Shown: positions 1 through 11,263 of the stretch, one piece after another
Layout of the letters: each line of letters opens with the position of its first letter
Numbering within the stretch: position 1 is the first letter of the stretch
DNA from: Pilaira anomala
Taxonomy: Eukaryota > Mucoromycota > Mucoromycetes > Mucorales > Mucoraceae
Assembly: GCA_025716855.1 (NCBI GenBank)
Contig: JAIXMQ010000068.1
Span: forward strand, 1-64,000
DNA length: 64,000 nt
Direction of reading: 5' to 3'
The notes under the pieces: generated by a model
Databases searched by the model: none
The model's input: the letters and a program-made list of their open reading frames with translations, nothing else
What the model was told of the DNA's origin: nothing
Program-made: the position numbers and the translations under genes

Positions 1-125
1 AATTTTTTGTGGCAATAGTTTCCCATCAACATATTATGAAATTCATCCACAGTTAAACTTGGTTTATTAGTCATATCTGTAATTTTTTCACCTAAAAAAA
101 GCTGTTGTTTGAAATGAGTAGCCAT
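1..125 (-). CDS. 5' end of an unrecognised gene (partial)
   Basis: The reverse strand opens with an ATG at 125 and stays open to the window edge, giving about 41 codons that begin MATHFKQQLFLGEKITDM and end near MGNYCHK. No intron, signal peptide or recognisable motif is visible, and I do not recognise the family. The start is the first ATG of an open frame; its upstream side is an AT-rich, purine-rich stretch (180-240) that could serve as 5' leader. The rest of the gene lies before position 1, so product and length cannot be judged. It could also be a chance open frame, but codon use and amino-acid mix look protein-like. Confidence 0.45.
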   Translation of the reverse strand, partial: MATHFKQQLFLGEKITDMTNKPSLTVDEFHNMLMGNYCHKK

Positions 126-1435
126 ATTCTGTTGTTATTGCTTCTCTGGATAGACAGTATGTTATTTGATTGAAATAGAGGGGGATAGGGGAAATGGGGA
201 AAGAGAAAAAGAGGAAAAGAGAAAGGAAAAAATTATATAATCTTCGTCATGAACTCGTGAGTAACACAATTTTGCTCAGCAAAAAAATAAGTCCTCGTGA
301 CTTTAAACAATTTTTGGACACTTTAAAAATAAAAATGCTTTCCAGTTGATGAGCGACCGTTTAATGAATATATATTATATACAGATGATATTGGCCATTA
401 TTATACTATCTAAATGATTTTTCTTAGAAGTCTTAAATTGTGAAATTCCAACTTAAAATCATAAAATCAAAATGTCAACGCTAACAACAAAAAGACCCCA
501 TCAGATGAAAGTATATCAAAATCAATGGTACTTTTGAAGCAGCCCGAGCCCAATATAACAGTTGATAAATACTATTATGAAATTGTTAGTTCTTTGGTAA
601 TTTATTCAAAACTCCAGATCGAATCTAATTTCTTTGATAGGTGGTATGTATACATAAATAAATCCATCTTATTTCATCTATTACGTTATTAGTATTATTA
701 TATAGACATATATTCTATATATTATTTGAATCCTTTTAATTGAAACGGTTGACTCAAAGAAAAAAAAATATATGATTCATTTTCATTCTATAATATTTAC
801 CTGATTTTTTAGATCTTTGTTGCGTTCATTTTTCATATCTTGCTTTCCCAGTTAGATAATGAGCTTCCCCAAATACAGTACTTGATCATCCATTTTTGGA
901 ACTACAAGGTTTCCAGTATGTATGTAATAAATTCTCGTAACTATATGTGTAAGTTTAGCTTGTTTATATATTTAGGTAACTTTTCGTGGTATTTTCAATT
1001 ATTCTGTATTTCTATTATGTATGTTAAATCTATTTTTTTTTTTTTTTATTTCTTTACAATAATTTCTAATAAAAGTGTATCTAGGACCACAGCAACATTT
1101 TCAAAAAAAAAAAACGCCTGTATTCTTATTTTTAGCTTTTGTTTCATATTTATACTTAAATTGCATTTTATTCATTCATAACCCTTATCATAAAATAAAC
1201 AAATGTTTTACATCACAATTTTGAAACATGACTGTAACAAACCCAAGGAAAACTATTAAAAAAATGAATTGTTTATTTATGGTGCATAGTAATAAAAAAA
1301 AAGGTCAGTATTGAACTTTTTTTTCTCTGTACAAAGAGGGGGTTGTTTGGGGGGGATATATATGTGAGTGAGTGAGTGGATGGGGGAAAAGAGAGAAAGA
1401 GAGAATAAATATATATATACATATACACATATGAA
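126..1435. other. Gene-poor gap with a possible coding relic at about 455-640
   Basis: No complete gene could be supported here. A plus-strand open stretch at about 455-640 reads like protein (KQPEPNITVDKYYYEIVSSL is part of it) and ends at a GT that could be a donor, but joining it to the next open stretch (813-908) breaks the frame. It may be a decayed exon. Around 1330-1430 the sequence is simple: G-rich runs, a GAGT tetranucleotide repeat, then GA-rich and TA-rich tracts. This would be the 3' side of the adenylate kinase gene. Confidence 0.5.
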
Positions 1436-2466
1436 TTAGACACTCGCACCAGCTGTTAATTTTTCTTCTTCAACTTCTTCAGTGAATTGTTGCTGTTGAT
1501 ATCTAGTCTTGATAGCAGCAATAGAAAGAGCTGCAGGAAGGTTACCAGGTAAAACGCCAAGTCTGTTTACGATTTCACTTTCAATTTGAGGGTAAATTTC
1601 ATCGCTTGTACTACCACTAACGTTGACTACAACGTTTTGGTAATGATCCAACAAAGGAGAAGCCATTGCATGATGTTGTTCTAATCTAACCTTAAACACT
1701 TCGGGTGTATCATCTGGTCTCTTTGATAAAGGTTCACCAGTAACGTCATCTAATCCTGGTACTAGAGGAGGATTATAAGACAAGTTATACACTCTACCAG
1801 AAGGAATATGAATCCAACGATCTATTTTTTAGTTAATTTCAGTATAGAAAAAAAAAAGTGTGTGTTGTCGTACCCATGATTCTTTGTAAAATTACATCTT
1901 CTGGTACTTGTAAATTAATAACAAGGTTTAATGGTTGCATTATTTTTTTTAATGAAGCATCTAAAGCTTCAGCTTGTTTAATAGTCCTAGGAAAACCATC
2001 TAATAACCAATTCTGAATTTATATTTTAGCTATTTGATGAGTCAAAATTTGATAATAAGCTAACTTACAGTGTTGCCAACTTGAAAAAGTTCATTATCAA
2101 TTAAAGAGATCAATAAATTGTCCGGTACAAGTTTTCCATCGGCAACATATTGACTTGCTTGTTGACCCAAAGCAGTTTGATCAGTAATATTTCTTCTTAA
2201 TAAATCTCCACTTGATAAATGCGCTACACCAAAGTTCTTTTCAAGACGACTTGATTGAGTACCTTTACCAGAACCCTAAAAAATAAAATATCATTTTTAT
2301 AATGAGCTAAAATGTATCTTATATGCGCTTTTATTTTTCATATTACAGGACAACCGATTAATAAGAGTCTTAAAGGTTGAATAGCATTTGAAGGACAATC
2401 GTGAAACGAACGACGTAAAAGGTTTGTGTGTTTAGTAATAGAAAAACGACTCAAACTGCGCAACAT
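1436..2466 (-). CDS. ADK2: Mitochondrial adenylate kinase / GTP:AMP phosphotransferase
   Basis: Four exons on the reverse strand (2347-2466, 2069-2275, 1874-2012, 1436-1821) join in frame to about 283 residues. The P-loop GCPGSGKGTQ spans the first splice junction. It is followed by [10 protein letters not shown] (AMP-binding helix), [16 protein letters not shown] and the LID segment starting [20 protein letters not shown], all in the order of long-form adenylate kinases. The enzyme transfers phosphate between a nucleoside triphosphate and AMP. The LID lacks the four-cysteine zinc site and has the HIPSGR form of eukaryotic AK2/AK3-type enzymes. The N-terminus ([20 protein letters not shown]) is basic and free of acidic residues, as in a mitochondrial presequence, so I favour the matrix isoform (yeast ADK2, animal AK3/AK4) over the cytosolic one. 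It is divergent with the glutaredoxin gene. Introns are 52-71 nt. Confidence 0.9.
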
Positions 2467-3173
2467 CAAAAAATAGTGTGGAAAGAGAAAAAAGTGAAAG
2501 AAAAAAGATTTTAATTTTTTCTTCTCTTTTTATATAGTCACGTACAAGATAAGATTGAACCAAATTTCCTTTTATAGTAGCGGGAATGATAAAAAGATTA
2601 TAAATTTCAACAAGATTTCCTTGCTTGATGGGAAAATACTTGGTAATACACATATGATGAATATTGACGGACGATATCTTAATACAGTGTGTAACATACT
2701 CTCCCTTTTTTGAATTCATGGGCGTATTTTTATTCTAACATTGTACATTGCATAAATCAAATCTGTTCTTTTTTAGACTTTTGTCTCCAAATCAAAATCC
2801 AGCAACACTGAGAAAAAAGTTAAATGAACCCTTGTATTTATTCATTGCTCACCATTAGCCAAGAGCTCCATTCCAACTTCATAAAAATCCCTGACTTTCT
2901 CTCTATATATACATTTGTATTGAAGGATTTATATAATATTCCAAGAATTTGACTTTGTAAAATTAGTAGACTTTTTTGGTTAAATTATGCTTGTTCTTAA
3001 AAAATGAATTTGCTTCACCAGATTACTATTTTTTTTTTTTTTTTTTTTGGCAACTGCAGATGACATCGTTTGATAAAAGATTTCATATCTTTAAAATTAG
3101 AGAAAGTCACGACATAGAAATATTACCCACTAAAATTGAAAGATCGCAAAATCTAATCTTTGCTCTACTACAT

Positions 3174-3577
3174 ATGTCTATTATAAATCAAGGTATTCGT
3201 GATTTGGTCAAGAAGGCTATCTCTGAAAATACTGTTATGGTAAATTAATTTATTAATTGGATTATGTAATTATTCTGACAGTTTCTTTATTTTTTAAAAA
3301 AAAATAGATCTTCAGTAAATCTTATTGTCCTTATTGCATTAGGGCGAAAGATCTGTTTGACGATATTGATGTTGATTACAAAGCTTTAGAATTAAACGAG
3401 CATCAAGATGGTGAAGCCATTCAAAAAGCATTAGCTGAATTAACGAAACAAAATACTGTCCCGAATATTTTTGTTAACAAACACCATGTAGGTGGCGCTG
3501 ATGCTTTAAACTCTGCTTTAGACTCGGGTAGACTCAAAAAATTATTAGAAGACGCTGGTGTTAATGCTAAACTTTAA
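3174..3577 (+). CDS. GRX: Dithiol glutaredoxin
   Basis: Two exons (3174-3239 and 3308-3577, phase 0, 68-nt intron) give about 111 residues, normal for a class I glutaredoxin. The redox site CPYC sits in IFSKSYCPYCIRAKDLF; further on are the cis-proline stretch TVPNIFVNKHHVGG and the GADAL segment, which bind glutathione. The protein reduces disulfides and glutathione mixed disulfides using GSH. I start at the ATG at 3174 because the usual short helix (DLVKKAIS) before the active site follows directly. An in-frame upstream ATG at 3061 would add about 38 residues that do not resemble a targeting sequence. No signal peptide is evident with this start, so cytosolic location is inferred. The upstream region has a TATA-like stretch near 2904-2915. 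Confidence 0.9.
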
Positions 3578-5303
3578 AAAGAATAAACCTTAGCATAACA
3601 AGCTTTTTTCAACCAAGGTTGCCCATTAAAACGTGTGGTTACTTTGTATTATAGCTAGATAATAAAAAGCATCTAAATAATCTGTAATTTTACAAATCTG
3701 TTATTTAACGGTAAAAAGATTGTCTCTCCATGCAACAGAAGAAAGATGGATATGTGGCATAAATTAACGAGATAATAAGCATACAGTCATCTAAAATATG
3801 ATTTCTTTTACTTTATATCTTATTATTTATTCAATTTCTTTAACTATGCTGTTCAGTTCATTTAATCGATCCTTATTTTTCATGAATTCATGTTCAAGAC
3901 GCTGTAATCCTTCACCGAAAAACTCTAATCAATCAAAATAATGCGACGAACACGAAATTCGGACGTCCTTACATGTATCACCCCTAAGTCGGTCTATAAA
4001 ACTTGATAATTTACTGCCAGCTCAGGGCAGGTTCCTACAAACCTCAAAATCGGCTTCTCCATTCCAAGCTGAGACAAGGTCAATATTTGAAACAAAGCAT
4101 AATATGTACTTTTATAGTCCACCATACCACCAATAAAGTGATGAGTGAAGCCGATATTGGTTAAAAACACGCACCACCATTTACTTTCACCAGTTACAGG
4201 AACTTGCTTTTCAATCATATATCATTTATAAATAAGGTGTATGATACTGATTCGCCTGTGAAGGAGGGGGTTTAAATATCTAATACCGGAAAGCCATTGA
4301 AAAGTCAAACTGAAGATGTCAAATCCTTGATACATTACTTAATACACCCCATTATAATTAGAAAGAACGTCTTTTCTAGAATTTATTAGACAATGAACTA
4401 CTTTGTAGCTAATAAAATTATTAGATTTCTGATAGTTATGTCATACTCTTGACAACATGAATTATGTACGCTTCCATTTTTAGATACTATATCTTGTATG
4501 TGATCAAACAAAAGCTTAATGCGGTAATTGTATAAAGAAAAATTTTGTTTTATTTCAAAAAAAAAGCAAGGAAAGAAATAAAAGAGATTATTGTTGAATA
4601 AATATGTTTGCAATGCTGCATCGTATGCTATATATCCCGTCCTTTAGAGGTGAAAGTAAAAATGGTATATTGTCAAATTTGTTGAGCCTGTCATGGATGT
4701 ATTAGATAGACTTTTGTATTCTTAGAGATAATTGAAGAATCCACCATTCCTTATGCTGTAGAGGCTATAACAAAAATTTTATACTCTTCCTTCTAAACCC
4801 TATAGTTAGAAGAGTACTGAGCATTAATCAAGAGTGTAACATTAAAAGAAATTCGTTGGTTGAGACGGATAGATTCACTCGGTGCATATTATTGTAGCTT
4901 GTCAGAACGTCTCCGTTATCTATTTCCAGGGTTATGATATAAATACTCTGATGCCTTTTGACTGAATTACTTGAAACTGAATCTGAAGGAAAATATGAAT
5001 TAGAGTGGTGTATTATTAGGGCTATAGAAATTGAAAATGAAGACATTGATCATGCAAAGTCTCGACTTAATCAAAATGCATCCAGAAAAAAATCATTTCA
5101 TTTTAGGCAGGAATAGTAATACTTGCTCGTTTCTATTTTCATTAGAAGGATGAGCTTTTTACTGCTGTAATGAAGACGATTTCTTATGCAAATTTATGCT
5201 CTTAACTACCAACTCAACTGTGACCGGATGTTCGAATTTAAAGTTCAAAGCGTACAACAAGCATTTACTGCTTCTTTTATTTCTTTTATTTATAATTAAA
5301 GAT
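3578..5303. other. Intergenic gap with a possible orphan exon at 3827-3924 (minus)
   Basis: On the reverse strand 3827-3924 reads FFGEGLQRLEHEFMKNK, then about 14 more residues to a TAA, directly after a TTAG acceptor-like site. It looks like the charged helical C-terminus of a protein. Open stretches at 3994-4218, 4398-4613 and 4828-5046 on the same strand could be fragments of the same decayed gene, but I could not join them in frame with consensus splice sites, and none shows a domain. Nothing else is supported. Confidence 0.35.
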
Positions 5304-6331
5304 ATGGCTGAAAATCTGAATACGAGTCCAACAAAGAGTGGATTCTTTGCTAATTCCTTTTTTTCTAATGTGACCTCAAGTGTAACTGCAATTTCCCAAA
5401 CAATCCAAGCTAAAGGTATACCCGAGATGAATAAACGGCTTAACGAATTACAACAAAAAGCTCGTGAAATCCCAGGACAGATTGCACTATTGCAAGGTGA
5501 CCTAGAACATGAAAGAGCTTCTTTTATTAAACAGAATAAGATTGTAGCTGCCGGCGCTCATCGCGTTGCTGTTAAAGGCTCAGGTAAAATAAAAAGTAGA
5601 AATCGATAATATAATATAAGCTAATCCCAAATATAGAGCCTGTTTCTCCTTGGGTTGGATATAATGGATATGAAAAGGCAATGAAAGCAGCAATTTTAGA
5701 TATATCAAAGGTAATATCTTGCCCCACAGAATTAATATATGGACTCTCAAAAAATAAAAAAATAAAATAGGATGAAAGAAATTTTTTGATTTCACCACCT
5801 GAAGATACAAGCTTTCAATTTGATTTAAATGCCTACAGTCAAAGTGCTCAAGCTGTACTAAAGGAGGATGAAAGGTTATCAAAGATGAGATTCGCTTTAG
5901 TCCCACAACAGTAAGTAATGTTAAAGAAATTAATATATTTTGGAAGTTAAACATATGTTTGAAATAGAGTTCAAGAGCCTATATTTTGGAGAAATTATTT
6001 TTATAGAGTGACAATTGCCAAACAAAATGTATTAAGTCAGTCTCCTAAGGACGAAGAAGTTAAAGATGATGATGTAGTACTATTTGATTTTCAAGATGAA
6101 ATTGACGAAACTGAACCCGAAGAAACCAAGGAAGAAAAAAAGGTAGAAAAGAGTGAAGAAAAGGAAGAAAAGAGTAAAGAAAAGAAAGAAAAGAAAGAAA
6201 AGAGTGAAGAAAAGAAAGAAAAAGCAAAGGAAGAAGAAAGGAAAGTAGTAGAGTCAGTCGAAAAAAATGACGAGAACTATGAAGGAATGGAGGATTGGGA
6301 AATTGAGCTGAGAAGGGCTGCTATCATTTGA
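5304..6331 (+). CDS. BSD-domain protein
   Basis: Four exons (5304-5583, 5637-5710, 5771-5910, 5968-6331) join in frame to about 285 residues. The N-terminal half is a helical stretch rich in S/T/N with KGIPEMNKRLNELQQKARE. It is followed by PVSPWVGYNGYEKAMKAAIL and then the BSD domain, whose signature is the C-terminal EPIFWRNYFYRV (aromatic FW..YFYRV). After the domain comes a very acidic then K/E-repeat tail (about residues 195-285) that ends EGMEDWEIELRRAAII, a conserved-looking ending. This architecture is that of SYAP1/DOS2-like BSD proteins; their molecular function is poorly defined. I chose the ATG at 5304 because the preceding in-frame stretch is hydrophobic poly-L that looks untranslated. 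The gene is convergent with the lectin gene (158 bp between stops). Confidence 0.8.
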
Positions 6332-6488
6332 CATTTATTAATTGCTGCTGTATTCACGACTAAAATAAGACTCAGCTACAGTCTTTGCAGAATTTACCAA
6401 TTCTCTTATATCGCCATTAATATGCTTGGTATTTAAAACTTGAAATACCTTTTTTTTTTTAAAAGTATAAATAAACGAGTTTATATTA

Positions 6489-7275
6489 TTACAGATTTTC
6501 ATATTTTACCTCTTTTTCCACATGATAAATTAATTCTTTTCTTGTAACTTCATCAGCTACAATAGGTCCATTTCTTTTAATGCTTTCAACATAATCTTTC
6601 ATTCCTTTAAAAGCAGCTGCACCGGCCAATTCTTCAGGTGTAACCGTTGTTCCTGATTCTAAATAAACCATTCTATAACAGTCGTATAATTCTTCTTGTC
6701 TTGGAAACATAGATGTACGTTGAACTAAGATTAAATTATATGAATATGTTATAGTGATAATAATAATAATTAAGCAATTATATTACGTGGTGAAGGACGA
6801 AGAAGAGATAATTCGGCGTTTGATTTTTCATTTTGAAAAGGTTGAATAATCCATTGTTGCGTTTGTGAATGTAAATTTTTAGAGTTTAACCAAATTGAAG
6901 TCCCATTTTTATATTCTCCACCACGAATATCTAATACCAAATGTGGAGCAGAAGAAGGAAAAATATATCCATCGCGATAAGTCCATCTTTGATTTTGAGC
7001 CAATCCAGGCTTACGAGCATATTGAATAATCGTTTTTTCACGTTCAATACTTCCACCCTTTATATCGAGTACTATATATTATTTAAAAACCTACAAATGT
7101 ATGTTTTCTTACAAATAGTTACCAAGTCCAGATTTCTTATTGATCAAAAAGCCTTCTTCATGCATCCAAAGCTAAAATAAAATGAATTAACAACAAAAAA
7201 AAATCCAGTCTGCACTCTCTCTCTCTTTACTTGGTTAATGCTATCAATCATTTTCTATATTCACAACACTTTTAG

Positions 7276-7309
<34 letters not shown>

Positions 7310-7514
7310 GATAAATTGAAGTTCTTACTTGTGGCCAAATAATTATACCAGCGTCGTTCTATATAGGATAATAGGCTAAATGAGTTCTGGAATAAGGAAT
7401 AATAATAGTAATAATATTTACAAGCATACTCCCGTTATTTACATCTAAAGCAAACGGTTGAGATTTACAACGTATAAAAAAGAATCCATCAGGAAAATTA
7501 GGTACAGCCTCCAT
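6489..7514 (-). CDS. Ricin-B-type beta-trefoil lectin-domain protein
   Basis: Five exons on the reverse strand (7422-7514, 7329-7358, about 7124-7175, about 6794-7070, 6489 to about 6734) give about 225 residues. The first ~150 carry beta-trefoil repeats: FFIRCKSQPFALDV, GLVLDIKGGSIEREK with NQRW, and LVLDIRGGEYKNGTSIWL with TQQW. The two QxW motifs are the hallmark of the fold, which usually binds sugars. A helical C-terminal part (YDCYRMVYLESGTTVTPEEL to KELIYHVEKEVKYENL) follows; I do not recognise it. There is no signal peptide, so it is probably intracellular. Exon 2 is only 30 nt. Intron 3 (about 7176-7328) is unusually long for this window and holds a T28/A28 homopolymer. It is head-to-head with the glycosyltransferase-like gene at 8279. 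Lectin fold is secure; ligand and role unknown. Confidence 0.75.
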
Positions 7515-8278
7515 TGTGAAGAAATGGTAAATAGGAAGAAAAAATAATAAAAATATTAATATACAATATGATGGATAATTGATGTCACATAATCTCACAC
7601 CGCTTTACAGTCACAAGCAATGGTATAATTCTTTGATATGTATATTCATGCAGATCGATAAAATTAAATTAATAGTTAACTGTATGCAAATGTATGTATA
7701 TTTGAGTCTCATTAATCAACTTAAAATTTCCATAGGTATTTTAAAACTACAAACTATTCAATAGGATGGATAAGAAATAAATGTTTAAATATTTATTGTC
7801 ACCTCTAATATAAGATTATATTTACGAAAGCATTTGTAGAAATATGGAGGTGTCAAAATATGTGCTCCGGACACTAACTAATTTGGTTAATAAACATATT
7901 TGAGTGTTTTTGATTGATTGTAATAGTTATATATTAAAGTTAGAAAAGGATTTGATTTTACAGTGATATGTAATGCAAAAAAGTTTAATAATTTAATTTG
8001 GATATAGGTACACTATAAAGTGTATTGATTCTCAATTCAAAATCATGTATTATATCCTCTTGTGAATTTTGACCTTAGCCATAACTATACCTATTATGTT
8101 TTAATGATATGGCTTTATTTGTTACAAAATAAATAAAGGAAATCTTTCACCTTGACTGACAGCCAAATCATTTTTTAAAAGGATTAAAGTGACTTCCTAT
8201 TAAATCCCAGGAAAAAAAAATAAAAAGTCATTTAGGCTCTCCTATTTTTATATTGCTACTATCATTATTGTTCAAACA
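7515..8278. promoter_or_regulatory. Shared 5' region of the lectin and glycosyltransferase-like genes
   Basis: This 764-bp AT-rich stretch lies between two divergent genes, so it should hold both promoters. I see no coding exon, no clear TATA box and no long repeat in it. A CT-rich patch immediately before 8279 is compatible with a start region for the plus-strand gene. Confidence 0.35.
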
Positions 8279-9484
8279 ATGGCCTATATACCACAATCGA
8301 AGAAATTTATAGCCTTTCAATGTACTATTGCTTGTTGTATAGGTCTACTGTTAATATCTTTACTTAAACAGTATAGAAGAACTGAGTACATAGATGGTAT
8401 TTTTTTTCTTTTTTTTTAAAAAATAAAAAAAAAAAAAAAGATTAAAATAAATATTAATTAAACATTCTAGAAAAATTAACTTATAACAATGGGAGAAGAA
8501 CAAATTATCCTTATACTATTGTCACAGGATCTAGTGCCAACCATCTCTGTTCACTAGAAAGCTTTCTTTATTCACTCGACGATATTCGGGCAGAAGTTGA
8601 ACCAGAACAGTTTCCAAGAGTTGTTGTATATAATATCGGCATGAATAGAACCCAATTACCAGTTTTACATCAAATGCAACAACATGGATTAATTGATCAA
8701 GTTATTCAATTTGATCATGAAAGATATCCTAGGTTTTGGGATGTAGCTATTAATGCTGGACAATACGGCTGGAAAACTGGTATAGTCAATGATGCACGTA
8801 TTGAATTTGGAGGAATACTTATCTGGCTTGATGCTGGAAACCAAGTAACAAAAGATTTCATATTAAATATACATGAAAGAGTAAAAAGTGAAGAATTTCA
8901 AGGATTTTGGTCTCCTAAAAGTGATCATGGTATGGGTAAATGGACTCATCCTGGTATGTTCAAATTCTTTGGGGCAGATGAAAAAGAATATCGATATAAG
9001 TCAAATTGTAATGGAGCGGCTATTGGTTTTGATACAGATAATAATACAATTGTTGACACGATTATTTTACCTTGGTTTGAGTGTGCCCTTGCTAAAAATT
9101 GTATCGCTCCACCTGGGTCTAGTAGAGAAAATCATAGACAAGATCAAGCCGCTCTAACATATTTAGCCTACTTGAATGGACATGAATGTAAAATACCACC
9201 AAGAGATTTCTATAAATTACAAACACATCGTGATAAAGCTTGTAAATCCAATTTAGCTGAACTAGAAATCTTGGGCAGATTATACCACCCTTCTTCTCTC
9301 GGTAATGTACTTTTTATATTTATAAATATATATTGTATGAACTAATATGGATATAATTAAATTAGAATTTCCAAAATGGGAGCGTAACGATACAATTGAA
9401 TTGTATAATAATCCTGAATGGAAATACGAACAAGATAATGTTCCTGCAAATATAAGAAAGCCATCAACTCCATTATTACTTTAA
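8279..9484 (+). CDS. Type II membrane glycosyltransferase-like protein
   Basis: Three exons (8279 to about 8397, about 8469-9300, about 9368-9484) give about 355 residues. A short cytosolic N-terminus (MAYIPQSKKF) is followed by one membrane segment (residues ~12-28, TIACCIGLLLISLL), the topology of Golgi glycosyltransferases. The lumenal domain starts NYPYTIVTGSSANHLCSLES and contains RVVVYNIGM, FDHERYPRFWDVAIN, YGWKTGIV and GGILIWLDAGN, the last a DxGN motif where GT-A enzymes have their metal-binding DxD. Four or more cysteines in the second half suggest lumenal disulfides. This resembles the uncharacterised DUF1647-like group of predicted nucleotide-diphospho-sugar transferases; donor and acceptor are unknown. 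No downstream partner; it is convergent with CSL4 with only 9 bp between the two stop codons. Confidence 0.65.
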
Positions 9485-9493
9485 AATAAATAT

Positions 9494-10250
9494 TTATTCG
9501 GGTTTTGCACATTTACGTAATTCAATCGTTTTTGTCTTTGGACATTGCATTTCTTGCCATGAGATAGGTACCATAGTTGCTCCCGCAACACTAGTGGCAA
9601 AAATAACTCCCAATTCATTTTTAGCTGTACTCAAGAAATATGATCTAGCGTCTCCTAATGAAATAACTTCTGCTTTCACAATATCTCCTGGTCGAAATGA
9701 ATTATAAATCTTAACTTTATCTTTCTCTGCTGCACGTACATCCTGTAAACTACAATCATAATATACTTATAAGTATGGTTTTTATATATTACATATACCT
9801 ATCTATATTTACCGAATAACTCCCATAAAATCTTCTTTACATGGCACTTGACCAACTACCATAATAGCAATGACTGCTTGGTGAGGTGCTACTCGCATAA
9901 CTTTACCAGTAATCTACATAAAAATAAAACTGTCAAAATCCCTTTCCCTTTTCTTTTCTCCAAGATTGCATTTACCACACTACCAACTTCAGGCACTGCT
10001 GATTGTTCTTTATCTTTTGAAACACTAATTGTAGGAAGCTAATATACGTGTTATTATTATTATTATTATTATTTGAAATCAATTCTCGAGACGATCTTAC
10101 TTGTCCGTCTTTGGCAGGATCTATGTATCTTTGCCCTACAACACTAGCATAAAGTAATCCATCGCGTTCATATGCTCCAGGTCCTTGATTATAATCAGCT
10201 GCGTATCCGAGACGCTGACCAGGAGTTACGAATTCTGTCTTGTTTGCCAT
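9494..10250 (-). CDS. CSL4: Exosome complex component CSL4
   Basis: Four exons or more on the reverse strand splice to about 195 residues. The N-terminal part FVTPGQRLGYAADYNQGPGAY is the CSL4 cap barrel. It is followed by an S1 RNA-binding domain (VGSVITGKVMRVAPHQAVI, then DFMGVIR, KIYNSFRPGDIVKAEVISLG). The protein ends with the zinc-ribbon-like part, including CPKTKTIELRKCAKPE. CSL4 (EXOSC1) is one of the three cap subunits of the RNA exosome and guides RNA into the 3'-5' degradation channel in nucleus and cytoplasm. Length and domain order match the family. One of the zinc-ribbon cysteine pairs typical of archaeal Csl4 is not evident, as in most eukaryotic copies. The ATG at 10250 is the only one before the conserved N-terminus. 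Confidence 0.88.
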
Positions 10251-11263
10251 GTTTGAAAAGTATGTTAAAGTGAATAAAAAATATAAAAAAAGATTGTTTT
10301 TTTTTAAAAAAAAACTGGTATGTGACTGTTCTGACATGCAAAATAGTTTTCTGCTGTTTTGATTTTTTTTTTACTAAAGTAAAATATAGAGAATGTTTTA
10401 CGATACTTTACATTACTAGTGACTCCATCACTATTGATTGTACAGGTATCAAGAGCACCTATGGTCGGTTTGATGCTTCACTTGAAGTAAGTGGTGGTTA
10501 TAGGAAAAAATAAAATGAGACCAATGATATTTTGTTGATCTTACATCTATTCTAAGCTTTCTTGCCGTAGAAAAGTATGTCTCAATCAGTTGCGTGATGA
10601 TAAAAAAATTCCCCTTTTAAGTTTTATATATTAAGTTTTAAATATATAATTGCATATATTAATAATGCAGTTGTAGTTATGTACATGTAAACTCTTCTTT
10701 TATACAGAAGCTATACATATAAGAATATAATATAATACATAGTTACCCAGGGTAACTTAAAAATAAGAATATGTAATAAAAAAAAAAAACGCGTCAAAAT
10801 CAAAAGGTGGGGTATCATAGTTAGAAGAAAATGCTATTTTTTCTATGAACAATTTAGAAAATCATTTAAATACAATTAAGACAATAACTATCACACCAGA
10901 AAGACTGAAAGAATTTATAAAAAGAAATAGAAGATAAAATATTTTTTGATGTAATTGGATTCCAAACTCATAAGCTTTTACTTTTATAAAAAGATATGTG
11001 GTTCACTTACTATGATTTTTAAAGGCGCAAGAATAAAAGGCTTTGCGAAGCTTTTATGTGTCACCATATTCTACCGTTTTTTCTTCCAGAAACACTCTGC
11101 AGGTGGATTATTTGCAATTTAAATAAACAATGTGAATCAACCAATCAAATGCAGCAAGAAATCAAAGTGAAAAAGGTATTTTTTTTATTGTTTATTGTAC
11201 CTTTTTATTGCTCTTTATTATATTATATATAAGCTTGAATCGCAAGCTTGTTAATGTTGACAA
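10251..11263. other. Gap between CSL4 and kinesin genes
   Basis: Divergent promoter region of about 1 kb. A plus-strand stretch ending at 10513 (GIKSTYGRFDASLEVSGGYR is part of it) looks like a fragment of real protein, and a 31-codon reading frame lies at about 10842-10937 (MNNLENHLNTIKTITITPER). Neither could be extended or assigned; I treat them as possible relics of an inserted element. Confidence 0.35.

Noticed and set aside
840..1181. 113-codon open frame on the plus strand with hydrophobic and poly-F stretches.
   Set aside because: Starts at TTG, contains poly-F from a T run and no domain; joining it to the upstream open stretch breaks the frame.
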